From the NCBI RefSeq assembly GCF_019656655.1, contig NZ_BPMV01000001.1, positions 2,914,001 through 2,978,000 of the forward strand: a stretch of 64,000 nt of DNA, in the 5' to 3' direction. Shown piece after piece: positions 50,293-59,111 of this stretch. The translations under genes were made by a program, and so were the position numbers. The DNA comes from Tsukamurella sp. TY48 (GTDB taxonomy: Bacteria > Actinomycetota > Actinomycetes > Mycobacteriales > Mycobacteriaceae). Within the stretch, counting starts at the first letter, position 1; every line of letters starts with the position of its first letter. A model generated the notes under the pieces. It saw only the letters and a program-made list of their open reading frames with translations, was not told the origin of the DNA and did no database searches.

Positions 50293-51213
50293 TCAGTCGC
50301 GGGCGCGCAGGGCCCGCCGCAGACGCGCCGTGATGCGCTGCGCATCAGCGGCCTCCGAGACCTCGGGCGGCGACGGCAGCGGGCCATGCCACTCGCCCAG
50401 CGCCGCCAGCACCTCGGGCAGGATGAGCCGCGCCGCCAGCTCGTAGCCCGCCGCCGACGGATGGAAGTTGTCGGGGGAGAACATCCGCTCCGGCGCCTGG
50501 AGGAATTCCGGGGTGAGCGTGTCGGCGAAGGGCACCGGATGTCCGCCGGCGGCCAGCACCTGGGCCTTCTGCCGCGCCGCGAGTTGCAGACCGTACCGCC
50601 GGATCACCGACCGCAGGGGTTGCGGAATCGCCGTCACGACACCGATATCGGGGCATGTCCCCACGATCACCTCGGCACCCGCCTCCCGCAGCTGGCGCAC
50701 CGCCTCGCCCAGCCGTCGAGCCGACGGTTCGATCCCGTTCAGCGCGGTCACATCGTTGCCGCCCACGATGATCACCGCCACATCGGGGATCTGCTTCGCG
50801 ATGAAGGCCGCCTCGATCTGACCGGCCAGCCCCTTCGACGTGGCGCCCACGATCGCCTTGCACGCGTACTGCACCGTGCGGCCCGTCTCCGCCACCAGGC
50901 CGCGCGTGATCAGCACCCCCGGGGTGTGCTCGGCATCGTCGACCCCGAGACCGGCGGCGGTGGAATCCCCGAAGACCATGAGCTTGACGTCCGCCGGATG
51001 CGCCGGACCGGGCCGCTCGACTCCGTCGCGCCCGGGGTAGTAGACGCCGTCCTTCGACGGTGCCTTGTCGGTGCGGTGGGGGATCACGGTGCGGGCGGTG
51101 CGGGCCTGCTTGGTGAGCAGCGCATACGCGCCCCAGGTGGCACCGGCACCACCGGCGGCGGCCGCGGAGGTGCGAAGGGCGTCGCGCGTGAACCGGCGCC
51201 GGGTGTAACCCAT
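50293..51213 (-). CDS. SGNH/GDSL-family hydrolase with Tat-like or membrane-anchor N-terminus
   Basis: The product has 306 residues from ATG at 51213 (GTG at 51219 is a weaker option). MGYTRRRFTRDALRTSAAAA contains a twin-Arg motif and a hydrophobic stretch, suggesting Tat export or anchoring. SGNH blocks are MVFGDSTAAGLGVDD (Ser), VGGNDVTALNG, and FSPDNFHPSAAGYELAA with the Asp-x-x-His pair. It probably cleaves an ester on cell-wall polymers. It is divergent from cbs by 70 bases. Confidence 0.85.
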   Translation of the reverse strand: MGYTRRRFTRDALRTSAAAAGGAGATWGAYALLTKQARTARTVIPHRTDKAPSKDGVYYPGRDGVERPGPAHPADVKLMVFGDSTAAGLGVDDAEHTPGVLITRGLVAETGRTVQYACKAIVGATSKGLAGQIEAAFIAKQIPDVAVIIVGGNDVTALNGIEPSARRLGEAVRQLREAGAEVIVGTCPDIGVVTAIPQPLRSVIRRYGLQLAARQKAQVLAAGGHPVPFADTLTPEFLQAPERMFSPDNFHPSAAGYELAARLILPEVLAALGEWHGPLPSPPEVSEAADAQRITARLRRALRARD

Positions 51214-51282
51214 GAGCACAATCTACTGGCGATCCCGTACACCGGCATGAAGGCGCGGGGAGCGTTCTGGGACGATAGAGCC

Positions 51283-52665
51283 ATGCGTATCGCAGGACAC
51301 GTCAGCGAGTTGATCGGCGACACCCCGTTGGTGCGGCTGAACTCCGTGGTCACCCCCGGATCCGGCCTGGTCGCGGCGAAGATCGAGTACCTCAATCCGG
51401 GCGGGTCCAGCAAGGACCGCATCGCCGTGAAGATGATCGACGCGGCGGAGAAGTCGGGTGAGCTCAAGCCGGGCGGCACCATCGTCGAGCCGACCTCCGG
51501 CAACACCGGCGTGGGCCTGGCGATCGTCGCGCAGCAGCGCGGCTACAAGTGCGTCTTCGTGTGCCCCGACAAGGTGAGCGAGGACAAGCGCAACGTCCTC
51601 AAGGCCTACGGCGCCGAGGTCGTCGTGTGCCCCACCGCGGTGGCGCCCGAGCATCCGGACTCGTACTACAACGTCTCCGACCGGCTCACCCGCGAGATCC
51701 CCGGCGCGTGGAAGCCCAACCAGTACTCCAACCCGAACGGCCCGGCCAGCCACTACGAGACCACCGGTCCCGAGATCTGGCGCGACACCGAGGGCAAGAT
51801 CACCCACTTCGTGGCGGGCGTCGGCACCGGCGGCACCATCACGGGCACCGGCAAGTACCTCAAGGAGGTGTCGGGCGGCACGGTCAAGGTGATCGGCGCC
51901 GACCCCGAGGGCTCGGTGTACTCCGGCGGCACCGGCCGCCCCTACCTCGTGGAGGGCGTGGGCGAGGACTTCTGGCCCACCGCTTACGATCCCGACATCC
52001 CGGACGAGATCATCGCCGTTTCCGACGCCGATTCCTTCGAGATGACGCGGCGGCTCGCCCGCGAGGAGGGCCTGTTGGTGGGCGGCTCCTGCGGTATGGC
52101 CGTGGTCGCCGCGCTCCGGGTGGCCGAGCGCGATCCCGATGCGGTGGTCGTGGTGCTGCTGCCCGACGGTGGCCGCGGCTATCTGTCGAAGATCTTCAAC
52201 GACAAGTGGATGAGCAGCTACGGCTTCCTGCGTGCCCCGCTCGACCCCAACGAGCAGGAGGCCCTGGTGGGCGACGTGCTGCGCGGGAAGAAGGGCGAGC
52301 TGCCCGACCTCGTGCACACGCACCCCTCGGAGACCATCCGCGACGCCATCGAGATCCTCGCCGAGTACAACGTCTCCCAGATGCCCGTGGTCGGCGCCGA
52401 GCCGCCGATCATGGCCGGTGAGGTCGCCGGCGCGGTCACCGAGCGCGAGCTGCTCTCGGCCGTCTTCGAGGGCCGCGCGGCACTCGCCGACCCGGTGAGC
52501 AAGCACATGGGCCCGGCGTTCCCGCTGATCGGCGCGGGCGAGCCGATCAGCGCCGCCAACTCCGCGCTGCGCGAGTCCGACGCCCTGATGGTGATCGACG
52601 ACGGCAAGCCCGTCGGCGTGATCACCCGGCACGACGTGCTCGGCTTCCTCTCCCACGGCAAGTAG
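51283..52665 (+). CDS. cbs: Cystathionine beta-synthase
   Basis: The 460-residue PLP enzyme (ATG at 51283) condenses serine and homocysteine. NPGGSSKDRIAVKMIDAAEK supplies the PLP Lys, EPTSGNTGVGLAIVAQQRGY the phosphate loop, and GTGGTITGTGKYLKEVSGG the second loop. Two C-terminal CBS domains (about 340-460, for example MPVVGAEPPIMAGEVAGAV) are present, as in mycobacterial Rv1077. metB follows 26 bases downstream in the same direction. Confidence 0.95.
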   Translation: MRIAGHVSELIGDTPLVRLNSVVTPGSGLVAAKIEYLNPGGSSKDRIAVKMIDAAEKSGELKPGGTIVEPTSGNTGVGLAIVAQQRGYKCVFVCPDKVSEDKRNVLKAYGAEVVVCPTAVAPEHPDSYYNVSDRLTREIPGAWKPNQYSNPNGPASHYETTGPEIWRDTEGKITHFVAGVGTGGTITGTGKYLKEVSGGTVKVIGADPEGSVYSGGTGRPYLVEGVGEDFWPTAYDPDIPDEIIAVSDADSFEMTRRLAREEGLLVGGSCGMAVVAALRVAERDPDAVVVVLLPDGGRGYLSKIFNDKWMSSYGFLRAPLDPNEQEALVGDVLRGKKGELPDLVHTHPSETIRDAIEILAEYNVSQMPVVGAEPPIMAGEVAGAVTERELLSAVFEGRAALADPVSKHMGPAFPLIGAGEPISAANSALRESDALMVIDDGKPVGVITRHDVLGFLSHGK

Positions 52666-52690
52666 CAGGCAAGACGAAAGGCATCGCATC

Positions 52691-53863
52691 ATGAGTGAGC
52701 AGAAGAGCGCCGCCGACAGCCGTGCCGCGCAGGGCTTCTCGACCCGCGCCATCCACGCCGGCTACGAGCCCGATCCGTTGACCGGCGCGGTCAACGTGCC
52801 GATCTACGCCAGCTCCACGTTCGCCCAGGACGGCGTCGGTGGCATGCGCGGCGGCTTCGAGTACGCCCGCACCGGCAATCCGACCCGTCGCGCCTACGAG
52901 GCCAACCTCGCCGCGATCGAGGAGGGCACGTTCGGCCGCGGCTTCGCCTCCGGTATGGCCGCCACCGATACGCTGCTGCGCGCCACGCTGCGCCCCGGCG
53001 ATCACCTGATCATCCCCGACGACGCTTACGGCGGCACCTTCCGCCTGATCGACAAGGTGTTCTCGCAGTGGGGGATCGAGCACACCCCGGCGCCGGTCAC
53101 CGACGTCGACGCGGTGCGCGCGGCGATCCGCCCGAACACGAAGCTGGTGTGGATCGAGACGCCCACCAACCCGCTGCTCAACATCGGCGATATCGAGGCC
53201 CTCGCCGAGGTGGCGCACGCCGGCGGCGCGAAGCTGGTGGTGGACAACACTTTCGCCAGCCCCTACCTGCAGACCCCGCTCACGCTGGGCGCGGATGTGG
53301 TGCTGCACTCGGTCACCAAGTACCTGGGCGGGCACTCCGACACCGTCGGCGGCGCGCTGGTCACCAACGACGAGCAGCTCGACACCGATTTCGCTTTCCT
53401 GCAGAACGGCGCCGGTGCCGTGCCCGGACCGTTCGACGTGTACCTCGCGCTGCGCGGCATCAAGACCCTCGCCGTGCGGATGGACCGGCACTGCGACAAC
53501 GCCGAGCGGATCGTCGAGTTCCTCTCCGGTCGTCCCGAGGTCTCGACGGTGCTGTACCCGGGCCTGGAGAGCCACCCGAACCACGCGGTCGCGGCCAAGC
53601 AGATGAAGCGCTTCGGCGGCATGATCTCCGTGCGGCTGGCGGGCGGTCGCGAGGCGGCGCAGCGGTTCTGCGCCCGGACCGAGGTGTTCACCCTGGCCGA
53701 GTCGCTGGGCGGCATCGAATCGCTCATCGAGCACCCCGCGGCCATGACGCACGCGTCCACCGCTGGCTCGCAGCTCGAGGTCCCCGAGGATCTGGTGCGC
53801 CTGTCCGTGGGCATCGAGGACATCGGCGATCTCATCGCCGACCTGGAGAACGCGCTCGGCTAG
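52691..53863 (+). CDS. metB: Cystathionine gamma-synthase
   Basis: The 390-residue PLP enzyme makes cystathionine from O-succinyl- or O-acetylhomoserine and cysteine. SRAAQGFSTRAIHAGYEPDP, IYASSTFAQDGVGG, VDNTFASPYLQTPLTLGADV and SVTKYLGGHSDTVGGALVTN with the PLP Lys are present. With cbs it forms a transsulfuration unit. ATG at 52691 has AAAGGC upstream. It overlaps the next convergent gene by 4 bases. Confidence 0.93.
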   Translation: MSEQKSAADSRAAQGFSTRAIHAGYEPDPLTGAVNVPIYASSTFAQDGVGGMRGGFEYARTGNPTRRAYEANLAAIEEGTFGRGFASGMAATDTLLRATLRPGDHLIIPDDAYGGTFRLIDKVFSQWGIEHTPAPVTDVDAVRAAIRPNTKLVWIETPTNPLLNIGDIEALAEVAHAGGAKLVVDNTFASPYLQTPLTLGADVVLHSVTKYLGGHSDTVGGALVTNDEQLDTDFAFLQNGAGAVPGPFDVYLALRGIKTLAVRMDRHCDNAERIVEFLSGRPEVSTVLYPGLESHPNHAVAAKQMKRFGGMISVRLAGGREAAQRFCARTEVFTLAESLGGIESLIEHPAAMTHASTAGSQLEVPEDLVRLSVGIEDIGDLIADLENALG

Positions 53864-54705
53864 TCGAGGCGTTCGAGCCGGTAGTGCAGTTGCAGGGCGG
53901 GGCGGGATCGCACCGATAGCCAGTGGTCGGTGCGGAGCACACCCTGCTCGTCGACGAACACCCGGAAGCGTTCGCGCAGTCGTGCTCTCGCGGCGTACCA
54001 GTCGCCGCCGGACCGCACGGTGATGTACGCGCCGTCGCGGCCGAAGGTCTCACCCCGGGAGAGCAGGGTCAGCGCACCGTCGCGCTCCGCGCGGGGCGTG
54101 AGGAAGACTTGCACGTTGCCCTCCTCGAGCGGGAACGAGACGTGCACGTGCGGCTGCGGGTCGCCGGGCGTACCCCCGACGCGGTAGTAGCCGCTGTACA
54201 CCGACGATCCGTCGGCGCCGAGCGTGCGCAGCCACGCGGTCCCGGCCCGCTCACCCTCGGCGTCGAGGACGGGCCGCACCCGGCTCGTCATGCCGCGGCT
54301 CACCGCGAGGGGCTGGACCGGCAGCGCGAGTTGCTCGACCCGGCGCCCGAACAGTCGCGCCACCGCCTCGCCGCCCGGCGCGAAGACCGCGCTCCACTGC
54401 GACCAGACATCCATCCGGTAGGCGCCGGTGTGCTCGTAGAAGTCGCGGACCAGCGGGTGCAGGTCCGCGGAGCGGAAGTCCGGCCCGTCCAGGGCGCCGA
54501 TGTCCGGGATCAGGCCGTCGTCGGCCGTGCCGGCCCCGACGCGTCCCGCGCGCTCCCACTGCTCGAGCCAGGCGTCGCCGCCGGCCCCGACCGGGTTGGA
54601 CGGTGCGGCGAGCCAGGACTGCGCACCGTCGGGATCGATCCGCCGCCCGACGGTGCGCCAGAACAGGCGCGTTCCCCGGTCGATCGCGCTCCACGGCACC
54701 CCCAT
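53860..54705 (-). CDS. Conserved protein of unknown function (281 aa)
   Basis: ATG at 54705 is chosen because the longer frame starts with non-protein-like sequence. No signal peptide, membrane segment or known motif is seen. It contains several Trp/Tyr-rich stretches (DRGTRLFWRTVGRRIDPDGA, YEHTGAYRMDVWSQWSAVFA, YYRVGGTPGDPQPHVHVSFP). The even spacing suggests a globular beta-rich cytosolic protein. I do not recognise a family. It lies convergent to metB and divergent from a deacetylase-like gene. Confidence 0.7.
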   Translation of the reverse strand: MGVPWSAIDRGTRLFWRTVGRRIDPDGAQSWLAAPSNPVGAGGDAWLEQWERAGRVGAGTADDGLIPDIGALDGPDFRSADLHPLVRDFYEHTGAYRMDVWSQWSAVFAPGGEAVARLFGRRVEQLALPVQPLAVSRGMTSRVRPVLDAEGERAGTAWLRTLGADGSSVYSGYYRVGGTPGDPQPHVHVSFPLEEGNVQVFLTPRAERDGALTLLSRGETFGRDGAYITVRSGGDWYAARARLRERFRVFVDEQGVLRTDHWLSVRSRPALQLHYRLERLD

Positions 54706-54805
54706 GTGGCCATGATGCGGTGGGTCCGCGCCCGAGGCAAGCCGCGCGGCCGGGCGCCGCGGGTGTAACGACTCGGTCACCATCCGCTGCCGCGACTACC
54801 GAATC

Positions 54806-55891
54806 GTGGCTGATGAGACTAGTGTGACTGGTGTTGTAGAAGATGACACAAGTGTCTGGAGTGTGCTCTTGAGGCCCAAACAGAGCCGAAAGGTCCGCAA
54901 CTATGCGGTCGGCGGAAGTGCGCTGGTGATCGCCGGCGCCATCGTCGGTGCGTGCACGGTGAACGGGACGTCCACGGACCGTGCGGGTTCGAGCCTGACC
55001 TTCGATCCCTTGCCGTCCAGCACCCCGTCCGCGGTCCCCGGCGCCGGGCTGAGCCCGGGCGGTACCGCACCCGGTCAGCCGAGCGCCCCCGCGACATCGT
55101 CGCCCGCCCCGCGCACCATGACGGTCGTCGTGCCGCCGCCGGCTCCGACCGGTCCCGCCGCGCCCGTCGCCCCCGCTCCCGCCCCGACCGCACAGGCCGG
55201 CGCACCGTCGCCCCAGGCCGCGGCGCCGGCCGGACCGCCCCCGCCGAGCCCGACCTCGGTGCCGAGCGCCGTGGCCAAGCCCGTGTACCTGCCCGACGGC
55301 TCGGTGGACTGCGCGAAGAGCAAGTGCGTCGCGCTCACCTTCTCGGGCGGCCCCGGACCCGCCACCCGGCAGTTCCTCCAGACCCTCGATCAGCACAATG
55401 CCCGCGGCACGTTCTTCGTGACCGGCGCCCAGGTGACGCTGAACCCCGACATCATGGTGGCCATCGCCGGTACCGGCAACGAGGTGGCGAACGGCACCTG
55501 GTCGCAGCCCGATATGACCACGCTGTCGGCGGAGGAGAACAGCACGCAGCTCTCGCAGACCAATGCGGCGGTGCAGCAGACGGTGGGCATCACGCCCACG
55601 CTGTTCCGGCCCATGGGCGGGCACACCTCGCAGTCGGTGGTGGACACCGGGAAGAAGCTGGGTCTGTCGCAGATCCTGTGGGACCTGGACACCCGCGATT
55701 ACAACTACCAGGGCGACCCGGACGGTCTGACCAAGGTGCTGATGCAGATGAAGCCCGGCCAGATCGTCATGCTGCACGACACCTTCCTGGCATCGGCGAC
55801 GGCTCTGGACCGGGCTCTGACGGACCTCACGAATCAGGGGTACGCCTTCGTCACCGTGAGTCAGCTCCTGCGCACGCGCTCCGCCGGATAG
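54806..55891 (+). CDS. Polysaccharide-deacetylase-fold lipoprotein lacking the metal-binding residues
   Basis: The product is 361 residues from GTG at 54806, or 342 from GTG at 54863, which gives a conventional lipoprotein signal (RKVRNY...AGAIVGAC, lipobox VGAC). A Pro/Ala/Ser-rich linker (about 70-155) leads to a NodB-like domain. The expected TFDDGP motif reads TFSGGPGP (Ser180 and Gly181 in place of the two Asp) and the expected HxxxH metal pair reads GTWSQPD (Gly230, Gln234). LHD (MLHDTF) and the WDLDTRDY segment remain. It is probably a non-catalytic or altered wall-binding protein. Confidence 0.78.
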   Translation: MADETSVTGVVEDDTSVWSVLLRPKQSRKVRNYAVGGSALVIAGAIVGACTVNGTSTDRAGSSLTFDPLPSSTPSAVPGAGLSPGGTAPGQPSAPATSSPAPRTMTVVVPPPAPTGPAAPVAPAPAPTAQAGAPSPQAAAPAGPPPPSPTSVPSAVAKPVYLPDGSVDCAKSKCVALTFSGGPGPATRQFLQTLDQHNARGTFFVTGAQVTLNPDIMVAIAGTGNEVANGTWSQPDMTTLSAEENSTQLSQTNAAVQQTVGITPTLFRPMGGHTSQSVVDTGKKLGLSQILWDLDTRDYNYQGDPDGLTKVLMQMKPGQIVMLHDTFLASATALDRALTDLTNQGYAFVTVSQLLRTRSAG

Positions 55892-55921
55892 GCCGGCCGC
55901 ACAAGGGAACCGAACGATGAC

Positions 55922-55952
55922 GCGGGCTCACTCCACGCCGGAGTGAGCCCGC
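55922..55952. terminator. Strong hairpin between the deacetylase-like gene and greA
   Basis: A perfect 13-bp stem: GCGGGCTCACTCC (55922-55934), loop ACGCC, GGAGTGAGCCCGC (55940-55952). It lies between convergent genes and should terminate both. Confidence 0.8.
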
Positions 55953-55961
55953 TGTCGTCTG

Positions 55962-56456
55962 TTACGAGTGGTAGGGCTCCGCGCTCACCAGGGTGACCTT
56001 GACGGTGGCACCGCTGGGGATGGTGTACTCGCGGGTCTCGCCTGCCTTCGCGTCGATGAGGGCGGCACCCAGCGGCGAGCTGGGGGAGTAGACCTCGAGG
56101 CCGCCGTCCTGCGCGCCCTCCTCACGAGTGGCGATGAGGAAGGTCTCGGTGTCCTTCTCGTCGCCGTCGTAGTAGACCTTCACGACCGAGCCGGGGAGCG
56201 CCACACCGGACTGGGTGGGGGCCTCGCCGACCTTCGCGTTGTTGAGCAGTTCCTGCAGCTGGCGGATGCGCGCCTCCTGCTGGCCCTGCTCCTCGCGGGC
56301 CGCGTGGTAGCCGCCGTTCTCCTTGAGGTCGCCCTCTTCGCGACGCTCGTTGATCTCGGCGGCGATGACGGGGCGGTTGGCGATCAGCGCGTCCAACTCG
56401 TTCTTGAGGCGCTCGTGCGACTCCGGGGTCAGCCACGTCACCTGAGTGTCCGTCAT
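55962..56456 (-). CDS. greA: Transcription elongation factor GreA
   Basis: The 164-residue protein has a coiled-coil N-terminus (about 1-80, [20 protein letters not shown], then [20 protein letters not shown] with the acidic tip Asp-Leu-Lys-Glu-Asn) and a C-terminal globular domain with [20 protein letters not shown]. It rescues backtracked RNA polymerase by transcript cleavage. ATG at 56456. The order greA, DUF4307, mca matches M. tuberculosis Rv1080c-Rv1082, with the queuosine transporter inserted. Confidence 0.96.
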   Translation of the reverse strand: MTDTQVTWLTPESHERLKNELDALIANRPVIAAEINERREEGDLKENGGYHAAREEQGQQEARIRQLQELLNNAKVGEAPTQSGVALPGSVVKVYYDGDEKDTETFLIATREEGAQDGGLEVYSPSSPLGAALIDAKAGETREYTIPSGATVKVTLVSAEPYHS

Positions 56457-56586
56457 GTCACTTCCGTTCGTCGTAGTGGTTCAGGGGCCGCTCGGGCGAC
56501 GTGCCCGGGAGCGGACCGGCCCCGGTCGGCGCCGGGGCCCGAAATGCAGCAATACACGGCTCCGACGCGGAACCGTGCATCCCGCA

Positions 56587-56610
56587 ATCTTACCATGACT
56601 AGCGTCATGG
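56587..56610 (-). promoter_or_regulatory. Promoter of greA with palindrome in its spacer
   Basis: TAAGAT (complement of 56587-56592) is a -10 box. The next bases upstream form CCATGAC-TAGC-GTCATGG (56593-56610), a perfect 7-bp-arm inverted repeat that fills the -35/-10 spacer. It may be an operator or the end hairpin of the neighbouring transporter gene. Confidence 0.45.
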
Positions 56611-56619
56611 TGCCGGGGG

Positions 56620-57390
56620 TCAGACCTGGAGCAGGGCTTGCTGGTAACTGGGCTCGCGGCGCTTGAGGAAGGCGCAGGCCGCGTAGCTGAGCGGCATGAT
56701 GACGATCTCGACGAGCGTCTTCCAGACGAAGCCGATGATCGTGTACGCGACGAACTCGGAGCCCGACCAGCCGATCGCCGGCGCGGCGATGGAGCAGAAG
56801 ACCAGGGTGTCGAAGAACTCGCCGACCACGGTGGAACCCAGGAGCCGGGACCACAGGTGCTTCTCGCCGGTCCAGGCCTTCATCCGCACCAGGACGTAGG
56901 AGTTCATGAACTCACCCACGACGTATCCGGCGAGACCGGCCACCAGCAGCATCGGCACGACGGTGGCGATGGTGTCGAACGCGGCGGCCGAAGCGGGCGC
57001 ATCGGCGGGTGCGGGCAGCAGGCTGGTGATCCACATGCACGTGGCCGTGAGCACCAGCATGCCGAAGCCCACGGCGATCACGCGGCGCATGGCCTTGAAT
57101 CCGTACACCTCGGAGATCACGTCACCGAGGACGTAGGCGAGGGGGAAGAGGTAGAAGGCGCCGTCCGTGGGGAGGCCGTCGAAGGTGAGGCCCATGATCT
57201 CGAAGTGCAGCGACGACGACCACAGGCTCACGGCCTTGGTGCCGGTGATGTTCGAGATGATCATGACGCCGACGAAGATGCCGACGAGCGCGGGGAAGTA
57301 GGGACTGGGGATCGTGGCGAACGCCGGCGCGCTGGTGCGGGCCGGCCGCCCAGACTTCGGTTCGTTCTCGGGGGTGCTGTCAGTGCTCAC
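56620..57390 (-). CDS. yhhQ: Queuosine precursor transporter (YhhQ/VUT family)
   Basis: The 256-residue membrane protein with a polar N-terminal extension (about 1-30) has the VUT-family pattern: [53 protein letters not shown] and the C-terminal LYSAAC-like end. It imports preQ0/preQ1 for queuosine salvage. ATG at 57390 overlaps the DUF4307 stop by 4 bases. Confidence 0.88.
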   Translation of the reverse strand: MSTDSTPENEPKSGRPARTSAPAFATIPSPYFPALVGIFVGVMIISNITGTKAVSLWSSSLHFEIMGLTFDGLPTDGAFYLFPLAYVLGDVISEVYGFKAMRRVIAVGFGMLVLTATCMWITSLLPAPADAPASAAAFDTIATVVPMLLVAGLAGYVVGEFMNSYVLVRMKAWTGEKHLWSRLLGSTVVGEFFDTLVFCSIAAPAIGWSGSEFVAYTIIGFVWKTLVEIVIMPLSYAACAFLKRREPSYQQALLQV

Positions 57391-57815
57391 GAACGGTCAA
57401 GGTACGCGGGCACGTCGGTTCCGCAACCGAAGACGTCGCCCACGGCGGCGGGAGCGGTGGTGCGCACCTCGCTCGAGACCACCACGACGGGGTCCGCCGA
57501 GGGCTTGACGTAGAACTCGCGGCGGCCCACCTCGTCGCCCGCCTTGTTCTTGGCGCGCACGATGCAGCTCACCGGCTGCGAGGCGTCCTTGCGGGTCACC
57601 GTGACCTGCACCTCGACGGTGGAATCGGACACCACGGAGTACCCCGCCGTCTCGCCGCTCACCGGCTTGTCGGAGAACTTCGAGTAGCCGAGATAGGCCA
57701 GGCCGACGCCGAGGAAGACCACGACCACGAGCCCGATCACCAGCAGCCGGCGGGTGTGCCGGGGATCCTGCTCGTCGGGATACCGATCGGACGGCCGGGC
57801 GGGGACGGTGGACAT
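57387..57815 (-). CDS. DUF4307 membrane protein (Rv1081c-like)
   Basis: The 142-residue product (ATG at 57815) has a basic/acidic start ([15 protein letters not shown]), one membrane segment ([20 protein letters not shown], about 24-43) and an extracytoplasmic beta domain with two Cys ([16 protein letters not shown]). Conserved next to mca in mycobacteria (Rv1081c); function unknown. Divergent from mca by 60 bases. Confidence 0.82.
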   Translation of the reverse strand: MSTVPARPSDRYPDEQDPRHTRRLLVIGLVVVVFLGVGLAYLGYSKFSDKPVSGETAGYSVVSDSTVEVQVTVTRKDASQPVSCIVRAKNKAGDEVGRREFYVKPSADPVVVVSSEVRTTAPAAVGDVFGCGTDVPAYLDRS

Positions 57816-57875
57816 GCCTCCATCGAAGCACACCCGGCGCGGCGTCCCGTCGGCCGATCAGGGAGACTGGAGTGC

Positions 57876-58742
57876 ATGACCGGATACCGGCTACTCGCCG
57901 TTCATGCACACCCGGACGATGAGTCGAGCAAGGGCGCCGCGACCATGGCGCGTTACGCGGCCGAGGGCGACGACGTACTCGTGGTGACCCTCACCGGCGG
58001 CGAACGGGGCGACATCCTCAATCCCGCGATGGACGTGGCCGGCGTCAAGGACCGCCTGCCCGAGGTCCGCCGCGAGGAGATGGCCAAGGCCGCCGCGATC
58101 CTCGGCGTGCAGCACCAGTGGCTCGGCTTCGTGGACTCGGGCCTGCCCGAGGGCGACCCGCTGCCCCCACTGCCCGAGGGCAGCTTCGCGCTGGAGCCGC
58201 TGGAGATCCCCGTCGAACGCCTGGTGCGCGTGATCCGCGAGTTCCGCCCGCACGTGATGCTCACGTACGACGAGAACGGCGGCTACCCGCACCCCGACCA
58301 CATCAAGACCCACGAGGTGTCGATGGCCGCCTACGAGGCCGCCGCCGATCCGGAGCAGTTCCCCGAGGCGGGCGAGCCCTGGCAGATCTCGAAGGTCTAC
58401 TACAGCCACGGCTTCCTGCGCGGGAAGTTCCAGGCCTTCGCCGACGAGTTCGAGAAGGCCGGCCTGGACAACCCCTACGCCGAGTGGCTGGAGCGGTGGA
58501 AGGACGAGAAGAACGACATGATGGCCCGCGTGACCACGCAGGTCGAGTGCGGCGAGTTCTTCCCGGTCCGCGACGACGCCCTGCGCGCGCACGCCACCCA
58601 GATCGACCCGAACGGCCCGTTCTTCGCGGTGCCGATGGAGTGGCAGCAGCGGCTGTGGCCCACCGAGGAGTACGAGCTCGCCAAGACCACCGTGAGCACC
58701 CGGATGCCGGAGACGGACCTGTTCAGCGGAGTCGAGAAGTGA
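57876..58742 (+). CDS. mca: Mycothiol S-conjugate amidase
   Basis: The 288-residue zinc enzyme (ATG at 57876, GGGAG upstream) has the [18 protein letters not shown] motif and the second metal His in [15 protein letters not shown]. LmbE/MshB fold. It cleaves mycothiol S-conjugates to a mercapturic acid and the disaccharide, detoxifying electrophiles. MshB is closely related, but [20 protein letters not shown] and the greA-DUF4307 neighbourhood favour Mca. It is followed by a small membrane gene with a 1-base overlap. Confidence 0.9.
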   Translation: MTGYRLLAVHAHPDDESSKGAATMARYAAEGDDVLVVTLTGGERGDILNPAMDVAGVKDRLPEVRREEMAKAAAILGVQHQWLGFVDSGLPEGDPLPPLPEGSFALEPLEIPVERLVRVIREFRPHVMLTYDENGGYPHPDHIKTHEVSMAAYEAAADPEQFPEAGEPWQISKVYYSHGFLRGKFQAFADEFEKAGLDNPYAEWLERWKDEKNDMMARVTTQVECGEFFPVRDDALRAHATQIDPNGPFFAVPMEWQQRLWPTEEYELAKTTVSTRMPETDLFSGVEK

Positions 58743-59047
58743 TGAGCGTCCTCCAACTGGCGTCCGACGCGGTGATCCTGCTGGCCGACGATCCCAAGCC
58801 CAAGGGCCCGGAGTTCGGCAAGGCCACCCCGCTCGGGCTCGCGGTGATCGTCGCCCTGCTGGCGGTGACCTTCCTGCTGATCCGGTCGATGAACAAGCAC
58901 GTGAAGAACCTGCCCGAGTCCTTCGACGACGAGCAGCCCGGCGAGGGCGACGAGGCCGGCGGCACCGATCACGCCGGTGTCGAGCATCCCGCAACCGGCG
59001 ACGGCACCGCCCCCGTCGACGATCCGGGCCGCGACCGCACCCCGTAG
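58742..59047 (+). CDS. Small single-pass membrane protein (Rv1083-like)
   Basis: The 101-residue product (ATG at 58742) shares one base with the mca stop. It has one hydrophobic segment (TPLGLAVIVALLAVTFLLIR, about 29-48) preceded by ADDPKPKGPEFGKA, and an acidic C-terminal tail (DDEQPGEGDEAGG). Its position directly after mca matches Rv1083 of M. tuberculosis. Function unknown. Confidence 0.78.
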   Translation: MSVLQLASDAVILLADDPKPKGPEFGKATPLGLAVIVALLAVTFLLIRSMNKHVKNLPESFDDEQPGEGDEAGGTDHAGVEHPATGDGTAPVDDPGRDRTP

Positions 59048-59111
59048 CGCTCACAGCGACCTCCCAGCCCCACCGCCGGGTCCGGCCAGGACCACGGGCG
59101 AGATTCGTGGG

